A stretch of DNA of 64,000 bases from Methanoculleus bourgensis MS2 (GCF_000304355.2 NC_018227.2:2108001-2172000); one strand, 5' to 3'; shown: positions 46,311-55,005, counted from the stretch's first letter. Notes: generated by a model not told the origin, from the sequence alone. Translations and numbers: made by a program.

Positions 46311-49190
46311 TCACCGCACCCCCTCCCCTCTGTTCCACTCCCGCACCAGCCGGGCGTAGCACTGATCGCAGATATTCGTCTGCACTTCCCGGGAGCGGTA
46401 GATCGCCTTTTTTGCTCCGCAGACATCACACCGGCCGAGTTCGGTCTTCACCCGCTCAAACGTCCGGTGATCCAGCACCCCGGGGAGCGGCTGCACCTTC
46501 GCCGGCCGCTTTGCCTTCGTGAGGCAGTCATAGCAGAGGTACTCCCCGCCGCCGCCCCGTTTCACGGAGGATGTCGGCCGCCGGCCGCAGACATGACAGG
46601 GTTCGTCCTTTGCCACCGGGAGGGCGATGGAGTCGCGGGGGTTCACCGGTGGTGGAGAGTGACAGCAGGTTTCAGCACGTTGACAGCAGGTGCTGTCAAT
46701 GAGTGGGCGAAGAACCTGCGAGGTTTCCCGATTTTGCTCGTGATCCGGGACGTTCTCATGTTGAGTGACAGCAACGTCGGAAACACGGGCACCCCCATCG
46801 TCACTGCGAGTCGCCTCGTGCGTGCTCTCCGTTCCTTCATTCTGCTGTACATGTGTGTGATCATAGGGATGAATATCCTCATGTTGAGGGGCGTCTTTGG
46901 AATGATCGCCTTTACGGGCGTTTTCTCGTTGACAGCAACTGCTGTCACTCTGCTGAAACCTGCTGTCATTGCTGTCAACATCCGGGTCATCATCCAGCCA
47001 GACAAACGTTCCCCCGCTCCAGGCCCGGTAGACCTCATTATCAAACGTGAAGAACTGCTCCCGGCGGCGGACCGTGATACCGGCCCCGCCGTCCTCCGTC
47101 ACGCTGGCATCGTAGAGGCTGATCGCCGGGCACTTCTCCAGGAGGCCGGAGTAGGTCGTTCCCCGGCTCACGTAGCCCTGGAGGATCCGCCGGGTCTTCT
47201 GGTAGGAGAGGCCGAGAGCGCTCTGGAGCCCCCGGACGGTGAAGACCTCGACCCCCATTCTCGCGACCGTCGCGAGCGCTGCCGCCTCGTTCTTGGTGAG
47301 TTTGGTCTCCTGGCCCCCGGCAGCCCCGGAGAGGGCGGAGTAGAGTTTTGCTGCCGCCCAGAAATCCTCCTCCCGGGCGACCACCGCCCCGTCCTCGTCG
47401 CGGTCCCGCTGCAGGTAGAAGAGCCGGGCATGGCACTTGATCAGGTCAAAGAGCATGCCGGGGTTCCGGCGGTTCTGGGTTGTGGAGAACTCTATCCGCC
47501 GGGCAAACGGGATCCAGACCGGGAGGGTCTCTTCTTTGACCGCTTCCCAGATCGCTCTCGCGACGAGAATGTCGTCGTCCGCCGGATCCCGGCCGGCCGC
47601 CTCCCGCTCTTTCATGTGCGCAAGCACCCGTTTGTCCTGCTCGACCGAGTCGTCGATCCAGACCGTCAGCATCCGGTTCATCACCTGGTCGTCGCCCATG
47701 TCCTCGACCTTGGCGAGCCACCAGACACAGCGGGCCGGGATGGTGCAGACCCGGAGTTTGCGCTCGGTCGTGAGGGTCCGGTGCTCGATCGGTTCCCGGA
47801 AGTTCGTGGTCGCGGACTTGAGCACCTCCTGGAGGTCGTCGGAGAGTGCAACATCGTCGAAGAGGAGGACGGTGCCGGCCTGGAGGTCGTCGTCGTAGTA
47901 GAGCGCCTTATCCGAGACGGTGCCTTTGAGTCTGTAGGCCTCCGGGATGAGGTTCTGCATCGTCGTGCAGGCATGGGTCTTGCCTTTGCCTGAGTTGCCG
48001 GAGATGGCGACGTGGAGGCCGTTTGTGTTCTCGACCGACTGCGAGGCGATGGACATCGCGAGAGACTCCGCGACGGTTCGGTCGCCGACGTGGGTTTTGT
48101 TGAAGGTGTCAAGGAGGAAGGCAAGCGGGTCGCCGTGCTGCAGGATCGCGAGGGCACGGTCGTGGTACTCGTCGGGAGGAGGGGTGGGGGTCTCCTCCTG
48201 CTTCCGGGTCGGCTTCGGCTCATACATCGCCCGGAGTTCGGGCCACCGCTGCGCCCCCCCGCCGCAACTTTGGTGGTGGCAGCCGGCGAAGATGGCGCCG
48301 TTCGCAAACTGGATGGCAAATGCGCCGTCCTTGTGCGCCCCCGAGAACGGGCACTCATCGAGGACGTAGAGGGTCCCGCCCTGCCAGGGCCTCGTCGACC
48401 GGACGGCAAGCCCGTGCTCCGCAAGCCAGCGGGCGAGGTCGATGCCGGAGGACTTCTTCGGAGGCTCGTCCTTCGGGAGGAGCTCTGCGAGGTGCCGGAG
48501 CCGCTCCAGCGGAACGATCTCCATCTCCGGTGGAACAGAGAGAACCTTCGCCCGCCGGTGGGGGCGTTCCGGGGTGGAATCGCCCTTCCGGGACATGGTA
48601 CCGTAGAGTTTCCAGATCCGGGCGGCGTTGTAGTTCGCGGTATCGACCGTGATTGTGTCGTTTGAGAAGAGGGCGTCGAGGGTCGCAAGAACCCCCTTCA
48701 CGACCTCCGTCGCGGCCTCGTCGTTTGCGAGGTCGATCCTGTACAGAAGGTGCGCCCCATTCCCGGAGTCGGCCCGGAGGGGTTCAGGGAACCCCTGCTC
48801 GGTGAGGTAGGCCGCGATCCGCCCGGCGGCGTCAAGCGCCGCTGCGTGCTCCGCGTCCGTCGACGAGACCCCGCTCGGCCGGACCGGGTCGATGTCGACC
48901 GGGAGCCAGCGGCGGCCGAGGATGTCGGCGTCAGCCGTGGTCGCATCCTTCCGCGATAGCCGCATCTTGATCCGGTTCGCCCGCCGGGCGAGCAGGCTTG
49001 GGTTCACAGTATTGAGCGTAACGTAAATCCCCGCAACCGCAGGATCGGCATCAAGCGCCTCGACAGCCCGGGCAAGCGCCTCATGGTCATCGAAGTAGCC
49101 CGAGTGCGTCGCACCGTCGGCGAGCGCCCGGACCTCGACCACCCCGCCGGGAGCAAGAACCCCCACCGCCCGGCGGATCTCATCACTCAT
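46311..49190 (-). CDS. Virus/plasmid-type primase-helicase replication protein
   Basis: 959 residues. The N-terminal third resembles archaeo-eukaryotic primase-polymerases of mobile elements (PVDIDPVR, GNGAHLLYRIDL and DTANYNAARIWKLYGTMSRK). A Cys/His cluster follows (DECPFSGAHKDG, GCHHQSCGGG), then a helicase ATPase: Walker A SGNSGKGKTHA (about 398), Walker B VLLFDDVALS. A winged-helix segment and a long polar linker lead to two C-terminal zinc motifs (CHVCGRR...CYDC and CDVCGAKK...CDQC). It should prime and unwind the element's own DNA. It overlaps the small gene upstream by 4 bp and is in a set with an Orc1/Cdc6 gene. The linker is coded by DNA carrying iteron-like repeats. Confidence 0.8.
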   Translation of the reverse strand: MSDEIRRAVGVLAPGGVVEVRALADGATHSGYFDDHEALARAVEALDADPAVAGIYVTLNTVNPSLLARRANRIKMRLSRKDATTADADILGRRWLPVDIDPVRPSGVSSTDAEHAAALDAAGRIAAYLTEQGFPEPLRADSGNGAHLLYRIDLANDEAATEVVKGVLATLDALFSNDTITVDTANYNAARIWKLYGTMSRKGDSTPERPHRRAKVLSVPPEMEIVPLERLRHLAELLPKDEPPKKSSGIDLARWLAEHGLAVRSTRPWQGGTLYVLDECPFSGAHKDGAFAIQFANGAIFAGCHHQSCGGGAQRWPELRAMYEPKPTRKQEETPTPPPDEYHDRALAILQHGDPLAFLLDTFNKTHVGDRTVAESLAMSIASQSVENTNGLHVAISGNSGKGKTHACTTMQNLIPEAYRLKGTVSDKALYYDDDLQAGTVLLFDDVALSDDLQEVLKSATTNFREPIEHRTLTTERKLRVCTIPARCVWWLAKVEDMGDDQVMNRMLTVWIDDSVEQDKRVLAHMKEREAAGRDPADDDILVARAIWEAVKEETLPVWIPFARRIEFSTTQNRRNPGMLFDLIKCHARLFYLQRDRDEDGAVVAREEDFWAAAKLYSALSGAAGGQETKLTKNEAAALATVARMGVEVFTVRGLQSALGLSYQKTRRILQGYVSRGTTYSGLLEKCPAISLYDASVTEDGGAGITVRRREQFFTFDNEVYRAWSGGTFVWLDDDPDVDSNDSRFQQSDSSCCQRENARKGDHSKDAPQHEDIHPYDHTHVQQNEGTESTHEATRSDDGGARVSDVAVTQHENVPDHEQNRETSQVLRPLIDSTCCQRAETCCHSPPPVNPRDSIALPVAKDEPCHVCGRRPTSSVKRGGGGEYLCYDCLTKAKRPAKVQPLPGVLDHRTFERVKTELGRCDVCGAKKAIYRSREVQTNICDQCYARLVREWNRGEGVR
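46660..46977. repeat. Iteron-like tgacagca cluster inside the primase gene
   Basis: The word tgacagca or its complement tgctgtca occurs at 46660, 46681, 46691, 46766, 46930, 46940, 46961 and 46970: four direct and four inverted. They form two groups about 250 bases apart, each containing inverted pairs. They encode polar and Cys-containing residues of the primase linker (for example SSCCQREN and STCCQRAETCC). Confidence 0.7.
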
Positions 49191-49528
49191 AGCCCCACCT
49201 CCGGGATGAGGGGGAAGAGCGGGGCGCTCGCCGCCTCCCCGCGGGCCACCCTCCGGAACGAGACCAGGGGGACGATCCAGGACCCCGCCCGGGTGTGGAC
49301 CACCACCGCCCGGCCGGCCGGGTGCAGCGCCGCATGCCCCTCGATCGTCACTTCACCCGTGACGATGCCGCGGACGTGCCGCACCCGTGAGAGGATCACC
49401 GGGGCCGGCCGGCCCGCAAAGATCAGGCCCTGCACATCCTCAGGCGCAATCCGGTAGACTTCCGCCTCTACACCGACAACAAGCCCGCCCGCCGCGGTGC
49501 AGGCAAGGGTGCCCACCTCCGGCGTCAT
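49187..49528 (-). CDS. Small hypothetical protein of the replicon
   Basis: 113 residues starting MTPEVGTLACTAAGGLVV. It overlaps both neighbours by 4 bp (ATGA type), which is good evidence that it is translated. The sequence is beta-rich with VTIEGHAALHPAGRAVVVHT and WIVPLVSFRRVARG; no known motif was recognised. Its place between an Orc1/Cdc6 gene and a primase suggests a replication or regulatory role. Confidence 0.65.
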   Translation of the reverse strand: MTPEVGTLACTAAGGLVVGVEAEVYRIAPEDVQGLIFAGRPAPVILSRVRHVRGIVTGEVTIEGHAALHPAGRAVVVHTRAGSWIVPLVSFRRVARGEAASAPLFPLIPEVGL

Positions 49529-49797
49529 GGCCGCCCCCGCTCGACCTCGACGGTATACTGGTGGTTCCGGGTTCTCCGAACATGGATCTCTCGCACCGCC
49601 CGGCCGTGCCGCCGGATCGTGTCCGCGACTGCCCGCGGGACCAGGAAGAGTGGCACCAGAGTGACGTTTATCTCCTCCGGCGAAGAAGTACCTGTGGCAG
49701 TCTGGCGGAGCGCGTGGTGGCACTTCATGTCCGGGCTGCCGCCCCTGGTTCTCGGTTCAGTTCCCCCTTCAGTGAGGGCTCTCTTGTCTGGTTGCAT
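49525..49797 (-). CDS. Small hypothetical protein, first of the primase operon
   Basis: Up to 90 residues; an internal ATG at 49728 (MKCHHALRQ) would give 67. The core EINVTLVPLFLVPRAVADTI and RAVREIHVRR looks like a compact alpha/beta protein. The C-terminus overlaps the next gene by 4 bp. A TATA-like word (cgtttatatggag on the minus strand, about 49905-49917) lies upstream and may drive this three-gene operon. No family recognised. Confidence 0.55.
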   Translation of the reverse strand: MQPDKRALTEGGTEPRTRGGSPDMKCHHALRQTATGTSSPEEINVTLVPLFLVPRAVADTIRRHGRAVREIHVRRTRNHQYTVEVERGRP

Positions 49798-49991
49798 CTT
49801 CGATTAACTCCCTGCACCAGGGCTCTCCCCGGCACATACATCATTCTCGGAGACCGTTGGTTAAAAGACTAACCCAAAGGCCCTGAATTGGGCAATGAGC
49901 TCCATATAAACGTTTCTTTATCAAAAAAGTGGGGCCCGGAGAAAAAAGCCTGAATCATGAATCGCAGGCAGAATCCGGGGTGATGATCCGT

Positions 49992-51152
49992 TCAGCCTTT
50001 CCGGGGGCATCCCGGAGACTGATCCCCCGGCCCGCCCCGGGCACACGCCGCAAAGACCTCGTCGGGAGCGTAGCGGAGGAAGACCTCATACCCCTTCCCG
50101 GTGTGGAGGAGGTCGATGATCCCGGCATCAGCGAGCCTTCGTAACCGGGCATGGTAGGTCGTCTTCCCGACGGCGAGGTAGTCCTGCACCTCCTCAAAGA
50201 CCGCCCCCGCCATCATCTCGGCCCCGGAGAGCGACTGTTCCGCGATCCGGTAGAGCAGCGCCCGTTCGCCGGAGGAGAGCCCCGTGGTCCGGGCGGCAAG
50301 CGCCGGCGACCCGACCCCGGCGACCACGTCCATGACATCCTTCCGGGTGACCCGGCGGCGGCTGTCCCCCTCGGCCTGCAGGCACGCTTGCCGGAGGAGA
50401 GCGATCCCGACCCGGACATCCTGCTCGCCGGCGGTCATCTCCACGACAAGGTCGAGGACCGTCGCCGGCACCACTCCCGGGTAGAGCCCCTGCCGGACCC
50501 GGTCGCTGAGGATCCCCCGGATCTCGGTCTTCGTGTAGGGCCAGAAGTTGACCTCGGTGGGGTGGAAGACCGACCGCACCGGCCCGTCGGCCTCGGCGTA
50601 GAGGTTCAGGGCGAGATCGCTTGTGACCGCAAAGACCCCGGCACCCCGGAGGTCGCTCCACCCCTCGTAGAGCCGGAGGAGCTGGTAGAGGAGGACATTG
50701 TAGGTTCCCGCCGCGATGAGGTAGTCTGCGTCATCGAGGCAGACCAGGAGTCTTGCGTCTCTCTCCCTGAGCCGGGCGGCGATCACCTCCCTGACATCAT
50801 CAAGGTGCCGTGATGGGGGTGCGTAACCGGAGAGGTGCCTGGAGATGCACCGGTAGACCGCGAGCAGGGTATGGTCCTGCCGGCAGTTGACGTAGACCGG
50901 GACGACCCTCCGGGTCTCCGCCGCAACCTCGGCAAAGACCCGGCGGACCGTGGTGGTCTTCCCGGTCCCGGGCGGGCCGCGGAGGATGGCGTTCATCGGG
51001 CTTGCGCCCCGGAGGGCCGGCCTGATGAGGAAGGCAAGTTCCCTGACCTGGGCGTCGCGGTGGTGGAGGTGCTCGGGGGTGTACGTAGATTCAAAGACCT
51101 CAGGATCCCGAAAGAGGGTCTGGTCGGAGCGAAGAAGTGAAGAATACCTCAT
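49992..51152 (-). CDS. Orc1/Cdc6-family replication initiator
   Basis: 386 residues. AAA+ domain with Walker A RGPPGTGKTTTVRR (about 58-71), Walker B LLVCLDDADYL, sensor-like VFAVTSDLALNLY, and an Orc1/Cdc6 arm (VNFWPYTKTEIRGILSDRV). The C-terminal winged helix (DYLAVGKTTYHARLRRLADA) should bind origin DNA. Archaeal Orc1/Cdc6 proteins load the MCM helicase; divergent copies such as this are typical of plasmids and integrated elements. The iteron-like cluster at 53.05-53.37 kb is a candidate binding region. ATG at 51152 follows an A/T-poor region with no obvious box. Confidence 0.9.
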   Translation of the reverse strand: MRYSSLLRSDQTLFRDPEVFESTYTPEHLHHRDAQVRELAFLIRPALRGASPMNAILRGPPGTGKTTTVRRVFAEVAAETRRVVPVYVNCRQDHTLLAVYRCISRHLSGYAPPSRHLDDVREVIAARLRERDARLLVCLDDADYLIAAGTYNVLLYQLLRLYEGWSDLRGAGVFAVTSDLALNLYAEADGPVRSVFHPTEVNFWPYTKTEIRGILSDRVRQGLYPGVVPATVLDLVVEMTAGEQDVRVGIALLRQACLQAEGDSRRRVTRKDVMDVVAGVGSPALAARTTGLSSGERALLYRIAEQSLSGAEMMAGAVFEEVQDYLAVGKTTYHARLRRLADAGIIDLLHTGKGYEVFLRYAPDEVFAACARGGPGDQSPGCPRKG

Positions 51153-51257
51153 ACATCACTCTGGAGAGGAGGAGGTAGTTAAAGAGGAGCCGTGCGCGGT
51201 GTGTAAGTGAACGGGGGCGCCCGGGGGAGAAAAGAGCAGGGGGGAAAGTCCCCCTCC

Positions 51258-51764
51258 TCACTCCAGCGCGGGGATCAGGTCTGCCCAGGCCTCGATCTTG
51301 TTCCGGATGGCGTCGTCCTGGTAGGACGAGATCCGGACGGTCTTCCGGGTGAAGGTGACGTAGTAGTCGTCACCCGAGGGGTCGTGGCACTTGAGCTGAG
51401 CGTAGTAGGTCTCGCGGCCGAAGTCGCGGACGGCGGTGCCGCCCATCGCGGTCGCGAGGCCTGCATTTGCAAGGGCCTCGGCAGCGTTCGCCTCGAACGC
51501 GGCGATCGAGGGGGACTGGAGCGAGACGGTCCCGACCCGCTTCCCTGCACCGTTGACGAAGTTCACCTTCGCGGTGTAGTGCTCGCGGTTCCGGACAATC
51601 CCCGGCACCTCGACGCCGTCGCGGTCGGTATACGCGACGCACCCGAAGGAGTTGTCATCGATGACCATCTGGATGAGGTTGTTAAACGACGTTACGTCGG
51701 CGATCGGGACGGAGATGTCCCGGACCGCCGATTTGTTCACGGTCTTCTGGACGAAGTCTGCCAT
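51258..51764 (-). CDS. Hypothetical protein of the integrated replicon
   Basis: 167 residues starting MADFVQKTVNKSAVRDISVP after a good ribosome site (gaggag, 8 bases upstream). It is rich in beta strands, with no Cys cluster, signal or membrane segment. Stretches such as YTDRDGVEVPGIV, TYYAQLKCHDPSGDDYYVTF and EAWADLIPALE look structural. No family was recognised. A structural or DNA-binding role in a virus-like element is possible, on position alone. Confidence 0.65.
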   Translation of the reverse strand: MADFVQKTVNKSAVRDISVPIADVTSFNNLIQMVIDDNSFGCVAYTDRDGVEVPGIVRNREHYTAKVNFVNGAGKRVGTVSLQSPSIAAFEANAAEALANAGLATAMGGTAVRDFGRETYYAQLKCHDPSGDDYYVTFTRKTVRISSYQDDAIRNKIEAWADLIPALE

Positions 51765-51990
51765 GGTTGGTTACTCCTCGCCTGCCAGGGTTCCCGGGAA
51801 TATGACAGACAATAATAAGATATGCCCCATGGGGATATGAGCCTGACTTTATCGGGGAGCACGGAGCGGGCCCGGCCCGGAATTTAACCTGATTCCTGAG
51901 TTTTATGCAGAAGGCCCCCGGTTGAGGTCCGTGGGGTCGGTCACCCCATTGCATGGGTCCCGGGGAGTCATGCGTGATCTTTATGTGGAG

Positions 51991-52008
51991 TAACAGTAAT
52001 TACTGTTA
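51991..52008. promoter_or_regulatory. Perfect palindrome upstream of the MazF-type operon
   Basis: The 18-base sequence taacagtaattactgtta is its own reverse complement. It lies 34 bases before the antitoxin ATG and just after a TATA-like word (ctttatgtg, about 51979). This is where an autoregulatory toxin-antitoxin operator is expected. Confidence 0.7.
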
Positions 52009-52041
52009 GACGAACGAAGGTGCCGATCAGGAGGAATTGCG

Positions 52042-52224
52042 ATGAAATCAGATATTGAGGTTATCAAAGAGGGAGTGACAGAAATAAGGAATATGCTTGA
52101 CGAGCTGATGCGCCAGCATGAAACCATTGGAATGATGAAGTTATCTGAGCGCTCCCTGCAAGAATTTCTTGAGGCCGAACCAGATATCTATACCCTTGAC
52201 GATGCGAAGGTCGTGTACCTGTGA
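52042..52224 (+). CDS. Antitoxin of a MazF-type pair
   Basis: 60 residues, acidic and helical (MKSDIEVIKEGVTEIRNMLDELM), ending LDDAKVVYL. A gaggaatt site precedes the ATG by 7 bases. It overlaps the toxin start by 4 bp (gtga). It lacks a recognisable AbrB or ribbon-helix DNA-binding motif, so repression through the palindrome upstream may need a partner or another domain type. Identified as antitoxin by position and size. Confidence 0.72.
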   Translation: MKSDIEVIKEGVTEIRNMLDELMRQHETIGMMKLSERSLQEFLEAEPDIYTLDDAKVVYL

Positions 52225-52550
52225 AAGGAAAGATTGTCCTCATTCCATTTCCCTTTACCGATCTGACATCTTCAAAGCTTCGTCCTGCCCTCGTCCTCTA
52301 CCAGGGGAAGTATGATCTCATTCTCGCGTTCATCTCATCTCAAACCCGACCTCAAACAACTGAAGCTGAGATCCATGTCCGGAAGGGTATGCCAGGATTT
52401 GAAAACTCGGGGCTAAAGGTGGATTCAGTGATCAGATTGGACAAAATAGCTACTGTTTTGAAGGATCTGGTTATCGCGGAACTTGGTGAGCTTGATGCAC
52501 ACTCTAGAGAGAGTGTCAACAAGAAACTCTGTGCATTATTTCAAATTTAA
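52221..52550 (+). CDS. MazF/PemK-family toxin (mRNA interferase)
   Basis: 109 residues. Family features: VLIPFPFTDLTSSKLRPALV at the N-terminus (with the conserved RPALV), FISSQ, GLKVDSVIRLDKIATV and the C-terminal helix. MazF toxins cut mRNA at short sites. GTG at 52221 overlaps the antitoxin stop. Composition is less GC-rich than the neighbouring chromosome, consistent with transfer as a cassette. Both genes look intact. Confidence 0.87.
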   Translation: MKGKIVLIPFPFTDLTSSKLRPALVLYQGKYDLILAFISSQTRPQTTEAEIHVRKGMPGFENSGLKVDSVIRLDKIATVLKDLVIAELGELDAHSRESVNKKLCALFQI

Positions 52551-52710
52551 TTTTTGAAGGGCGGCGAAGTGACCTCTGCACCTGTTGAACATGAACTTCC
52601 CGCTCCGTAAGTTATGGGGGCGCGGATTCGTCTCTGATTCCCTGATATAATCGTTACGGTCAGCCTTTTTCTCTTCCCCATCCTATCGTCCTTCGGGAGG
52701 CTTACCTGGA

Positions 52711-52960
52711 TGACCGAGGAGAAGACCACCCGGGAACTCGGTCTTACGAGACAAACCGGGACGTGAAGTGGATCTGCCGGGCGCTCCAGAGAATGGAGGC
52801 GCAGGACGAGGATTTTGAGGCCCGGCTCCGGGCGCTGGAGGGCTGGCGGGCGGAGAAGGTCGGCGAGGAGCGGCGGCTCTCGACGGTCAGCGCTCGCGGG
52901 CCGGCGGGGTCGTCGGCGGGGTGGTGGCGGTGATCGTGCGGGTGCTGGGCGGGGGGTAGA
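52711..52960 (+). pseudogene. Broken coiled-coil/TM protein gene (copy of the gene at 62.5 kb)
   Basis: Starts ATGACCGAGGAGAAGACC-like MTEEKTTREL, then shifts frame. A later frame reads RDVKWICRALQRMEAQDEDF and ARLRALEGWRAEKVGEERR, matching the intact gene at 62509. At least two frameshifts separate the parts. The intact relative resembles the phage XhlA type: a short coiled coil followed by one membrane helix. Confidence 0.72.
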
Positions 52961-53046
52961 TCGCCTGTCCTGCAGCGGTTCCCCCCGCCGGGGTCGAGCC
53001 CCACCCGGAGTCGCTCCTGGCCGCCGGGGGGTGTCCGGTTTACACC

Positions 53047-53371
53047 TTTGCACCTGTTTGCACCTCGTTTGCACCTCGTTTGCACCTATCTTTGCACCAG
53101 AACGAACCTGTTATTGTGCTTGATTTCCGGATCTGCCGGCAGAGATTGGGTATCGTCGCGACGTTTGCACCAGGACGGATTTCACAGGCACCCGGGGCCG
53201 GGCCACCCGCCCCTGCAGGAAGGCTCTCCGTTCCTGGTGCAAATGGTGCAAATGACTACTCTGATCAGTACCTATCTCTCTCTATCTACCTCCTATGGAA
53301 CAATCCTCACCGTCCCTGCCAGCATCTTTGTTTGCACTTTTCCCGAAATTCCGGTGCAAACCTGGTGCAAA
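53047..53371. repeat. Iteron-like tttgcacc cluster, candidate replicon origin
   Basis: Five direct tttgcacc copies start at 53047, 53057, 53068, 53079 and 53091, spaced 10-12 bases, about one helical turn. Further copies lie at 53164 and 53331 (tttgcact), and inverted copies (ggtgcaaa) at 53236, 53245, 53353 and 53364. In total there are 11 words in 325 bases. The stretch has no gene. It lies within the same accessory block as the Orc1/Cdc6 and primase genes. Confidence 0.72.
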
Positions 53372-53423
53372 GGTGTAAGCATGATTGCGGGAGGATTTCT
53401 GGTCCCGCCCCATCAACACCATT

Positions 53424-53842
53424 CAGAAAGCCCTAAACCGGCACTCAACGTAAACTCTTCATGCGCTCCATCGTCACCGGCGGGGCCGGCTTCATCGGGT
53501 CAAACCTTGCAGACACCTTAGCACAACATCACGACGTCGTCATCATCGATAACCTCGCCACCGGCCGGCGGGAGAAGATCGAGTACCTCCTCGCCCACCC
53601 CCGGGTGACGTTCATCGAGGGGAGCATCACCGACCTTGACCTCCTGATGGAGACCTTCCCGGGCGCGGACGGCATCTTCGGCGGCGATCCCGTCCGTGCC
53701 CCGGTCGGTGAAGAACCCCCTCGCCTCGAACGAGGCGAACGTGACCGGCACGGTGAGTGTCCTCGTGGCGGCGAAGGACTGCGGGGTACCGGCCGCGGTT
53801 GCGGCGTCCTCGGTTTACGGCGACACCCCACCTGATTCAGAG
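53424..53842 (+). pseudogene. Epimerase gene fragment E3 (best preserved 5' part)
   Basis: After the shared lead-in cattcagaaagccctaaacc, ATG at 53461 opens MRSIVTGGAGFIGSNLADTL and runs in frame through DVVIIDNLATGRR and VTFIEGSITDLDLLMETFPG, a normal epimerase N-terminus with the NAD-binding GGAGFIGS. After GADGIF the frame breaks; the later bases can still be read as NPLASNEANVTGTVSVLVAA and SSVYGDTP in other frames. It stops near 53842. Bases 53843-54490 hold decayed sequence related to 44.1 kb and no supported gene. Confidence 0.8.
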
Positions 53843-54506
53843 CGATGATCGATCTGGATCTCCTGATCCGCTACAGGTGGTAGTTACATCGCCGGATCGT
53901 AGCGGTGACAGAACGCCCACACTTGCGCCCAGTCCCGGGCACGGGATCGACATTCCTGGCTTTCGCGAGCGCTTTGAGATGCTCGTAGCGGGTTGTCCTC
54001 CCGACCTGAAGGCAGTCCCACGATGGCTGTCCGCAATTGTCCGGATGCGAGTATCGGGATCGGGGGCAGATTCCCGGATTTCTGGAGGTTTTATCTTCGC
54101 GGGGTTGCAGGGGCGGAGCGGGAAGACCCCGCCCAACAGGTGCAGGGATGCAAGCGGAGCTGCCCTTCCCGTCATACGTTTCGAGGCGATCTATTGTTTC
54201 TTCTCTCCCTTCTGAATAAAGAGTGTCTGTGTTGCGAGAACCAGGCAACCGGAACACGCAATCTGCTGTAGGGTCGGAACGGCCCGAACAGGGTAATCAA
54301 CGCCTGTGGAGATCGGGTACGTCCCTCCGGGGCGGGGTAGTTCACCCTAGAAGGAATCCAGTCTCCCGGAGATCGTCCGGTATACGCAATTTACAGGGAC
54401 ATTTTCCGGCTGAATTCCACCGGGATGAGTGAATGGTGCATGGGAATGAGAGGGTCTCACGCCTACCTCACAAAGTATATCCCCTTGAAGGGCAGACACC
54501 ATGTGT

Positions 54507-54725
54507 ATGCAGACGATAGAAGTATCCGATACGATTTATCAGGAAATTCTCTCGCGTAGAAAAGGGAGAGAATCAATAAGCAAGACCCTTGAGCGCGAGT
54601 TAAAGCCTGTTAAAAAATGTGCGAGGGTTGCCGAGTTGGAGAGGTTAAGGAACCAGCCGGGATCTGATATATCGGTTGTTGAAGAAAGATTGGCGTCTAA
54701 AAGATTGGTATCTAACAAGATTTAA
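54507..54725 (+). CDS. Small antitoxin-like protein
   Basis: 72 residues starting MQTIEVSDTIYQEILSRRKG; GTG/ATG two codons earlier is also possible. The opening matches VapB- or DUF217-like antitoxins (short beta strand, then helix). The remainder is charged and helical. It is convergent with, and overlaps by 14 bp, a RelE-type toxin gene on the other strand, so it is not its usual operon partner. Composition is A/T-richer than the chromosome. Confidence 0.6.
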   Translation: MQTIEVSDTIYQEILSRRKGRESISKTLERELKPVKKCARVAELERLRNQPGSDISVVEERLASKRLVSNKI

Positions 54726-55005
54726 GCCAATTGTGATACTTTTTTTCGGTCATGATCTTTAGAACTGCTGCATACCTATTCGGCTCGGCCCCTTCAATGA
54801 CATAGATCACAACATGGTCGTGGGGAACATGCAACCGCCAAAATCCCTTACAATTCCCTTTTAACTCGTGTTTATTGCATGAATTTATATTCACAAACAG
54901 ATATTCACCAAGACATTTTTTGATTTTATCAATAATATCCTCCGCAATGGAGAGGTTCTTTTCAAGATACCTCTCCACATCTCGTTTTATCTCAATCTTT
55001 GTCAT
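54712..55005 (-). CDS. RelE/ParE-type toxin
   Basis: 97 residues. Core features: EDIIDKIKKCLGEY, then HELKGNCKGFWRLHVPHDHVVIYVI, and the final strand with EKKYHNWLKSC. This is the RelE/YafQ fold arrangement (helical hairpin, then beta sheet, with Arg and His for mRNA cleavage). It is A/T-rich. The neighbouring plus-strand small gene overlaps its 3' end, so this is a tail-to-tail pair rather than a normal operon. Bases 55006-55220 upstream show no intact antitoxin. Confidence 0.72.
   Translation of the reverse strand: MTKIEIKRDVERYLEKNLSIAEDIIDKIKKCLGEYLFVNINSCNKHELKGNCKGFWRLHVPHDHVVIYVIEGAEPNRYAAVLKIMTEKKYHNWLKSC

Larger units (their letters stand above)
46311..53371. mobile_element. Integrated virus- or plasmid-like replicon (approximate limits)
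   Basis: A compact minus-strand block of replication genes (Orc1/Cdc6, two small genes, primase-helicase) and a small unknown gene, next to a toxin-antitoxin pair, a decayed coiled-coil/TM gene and two iteron-like clusters. No integrase, capsid or terminase gene was recognised, and no attachment repeats could be fixed. Parts of the same set, a primase 3' end and a coiled-coil/TM gene, recur at 62 kb. The limits given are those of the recognised parts, not of the true element. Confidence 0.5.

Noticed and set aside
48012-48665. Open frame opposite the primase
   Set aside because: Shadow of the GC-rich primase gene with no independent signals.
53047-53371. Considered as a CRISPR array
   Set aside because: The repeated word is only 8 bases with 2-4 base gaps in the tight part and irregular spacing later. 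There are no spacers of 30-40 bases and no cas genes.
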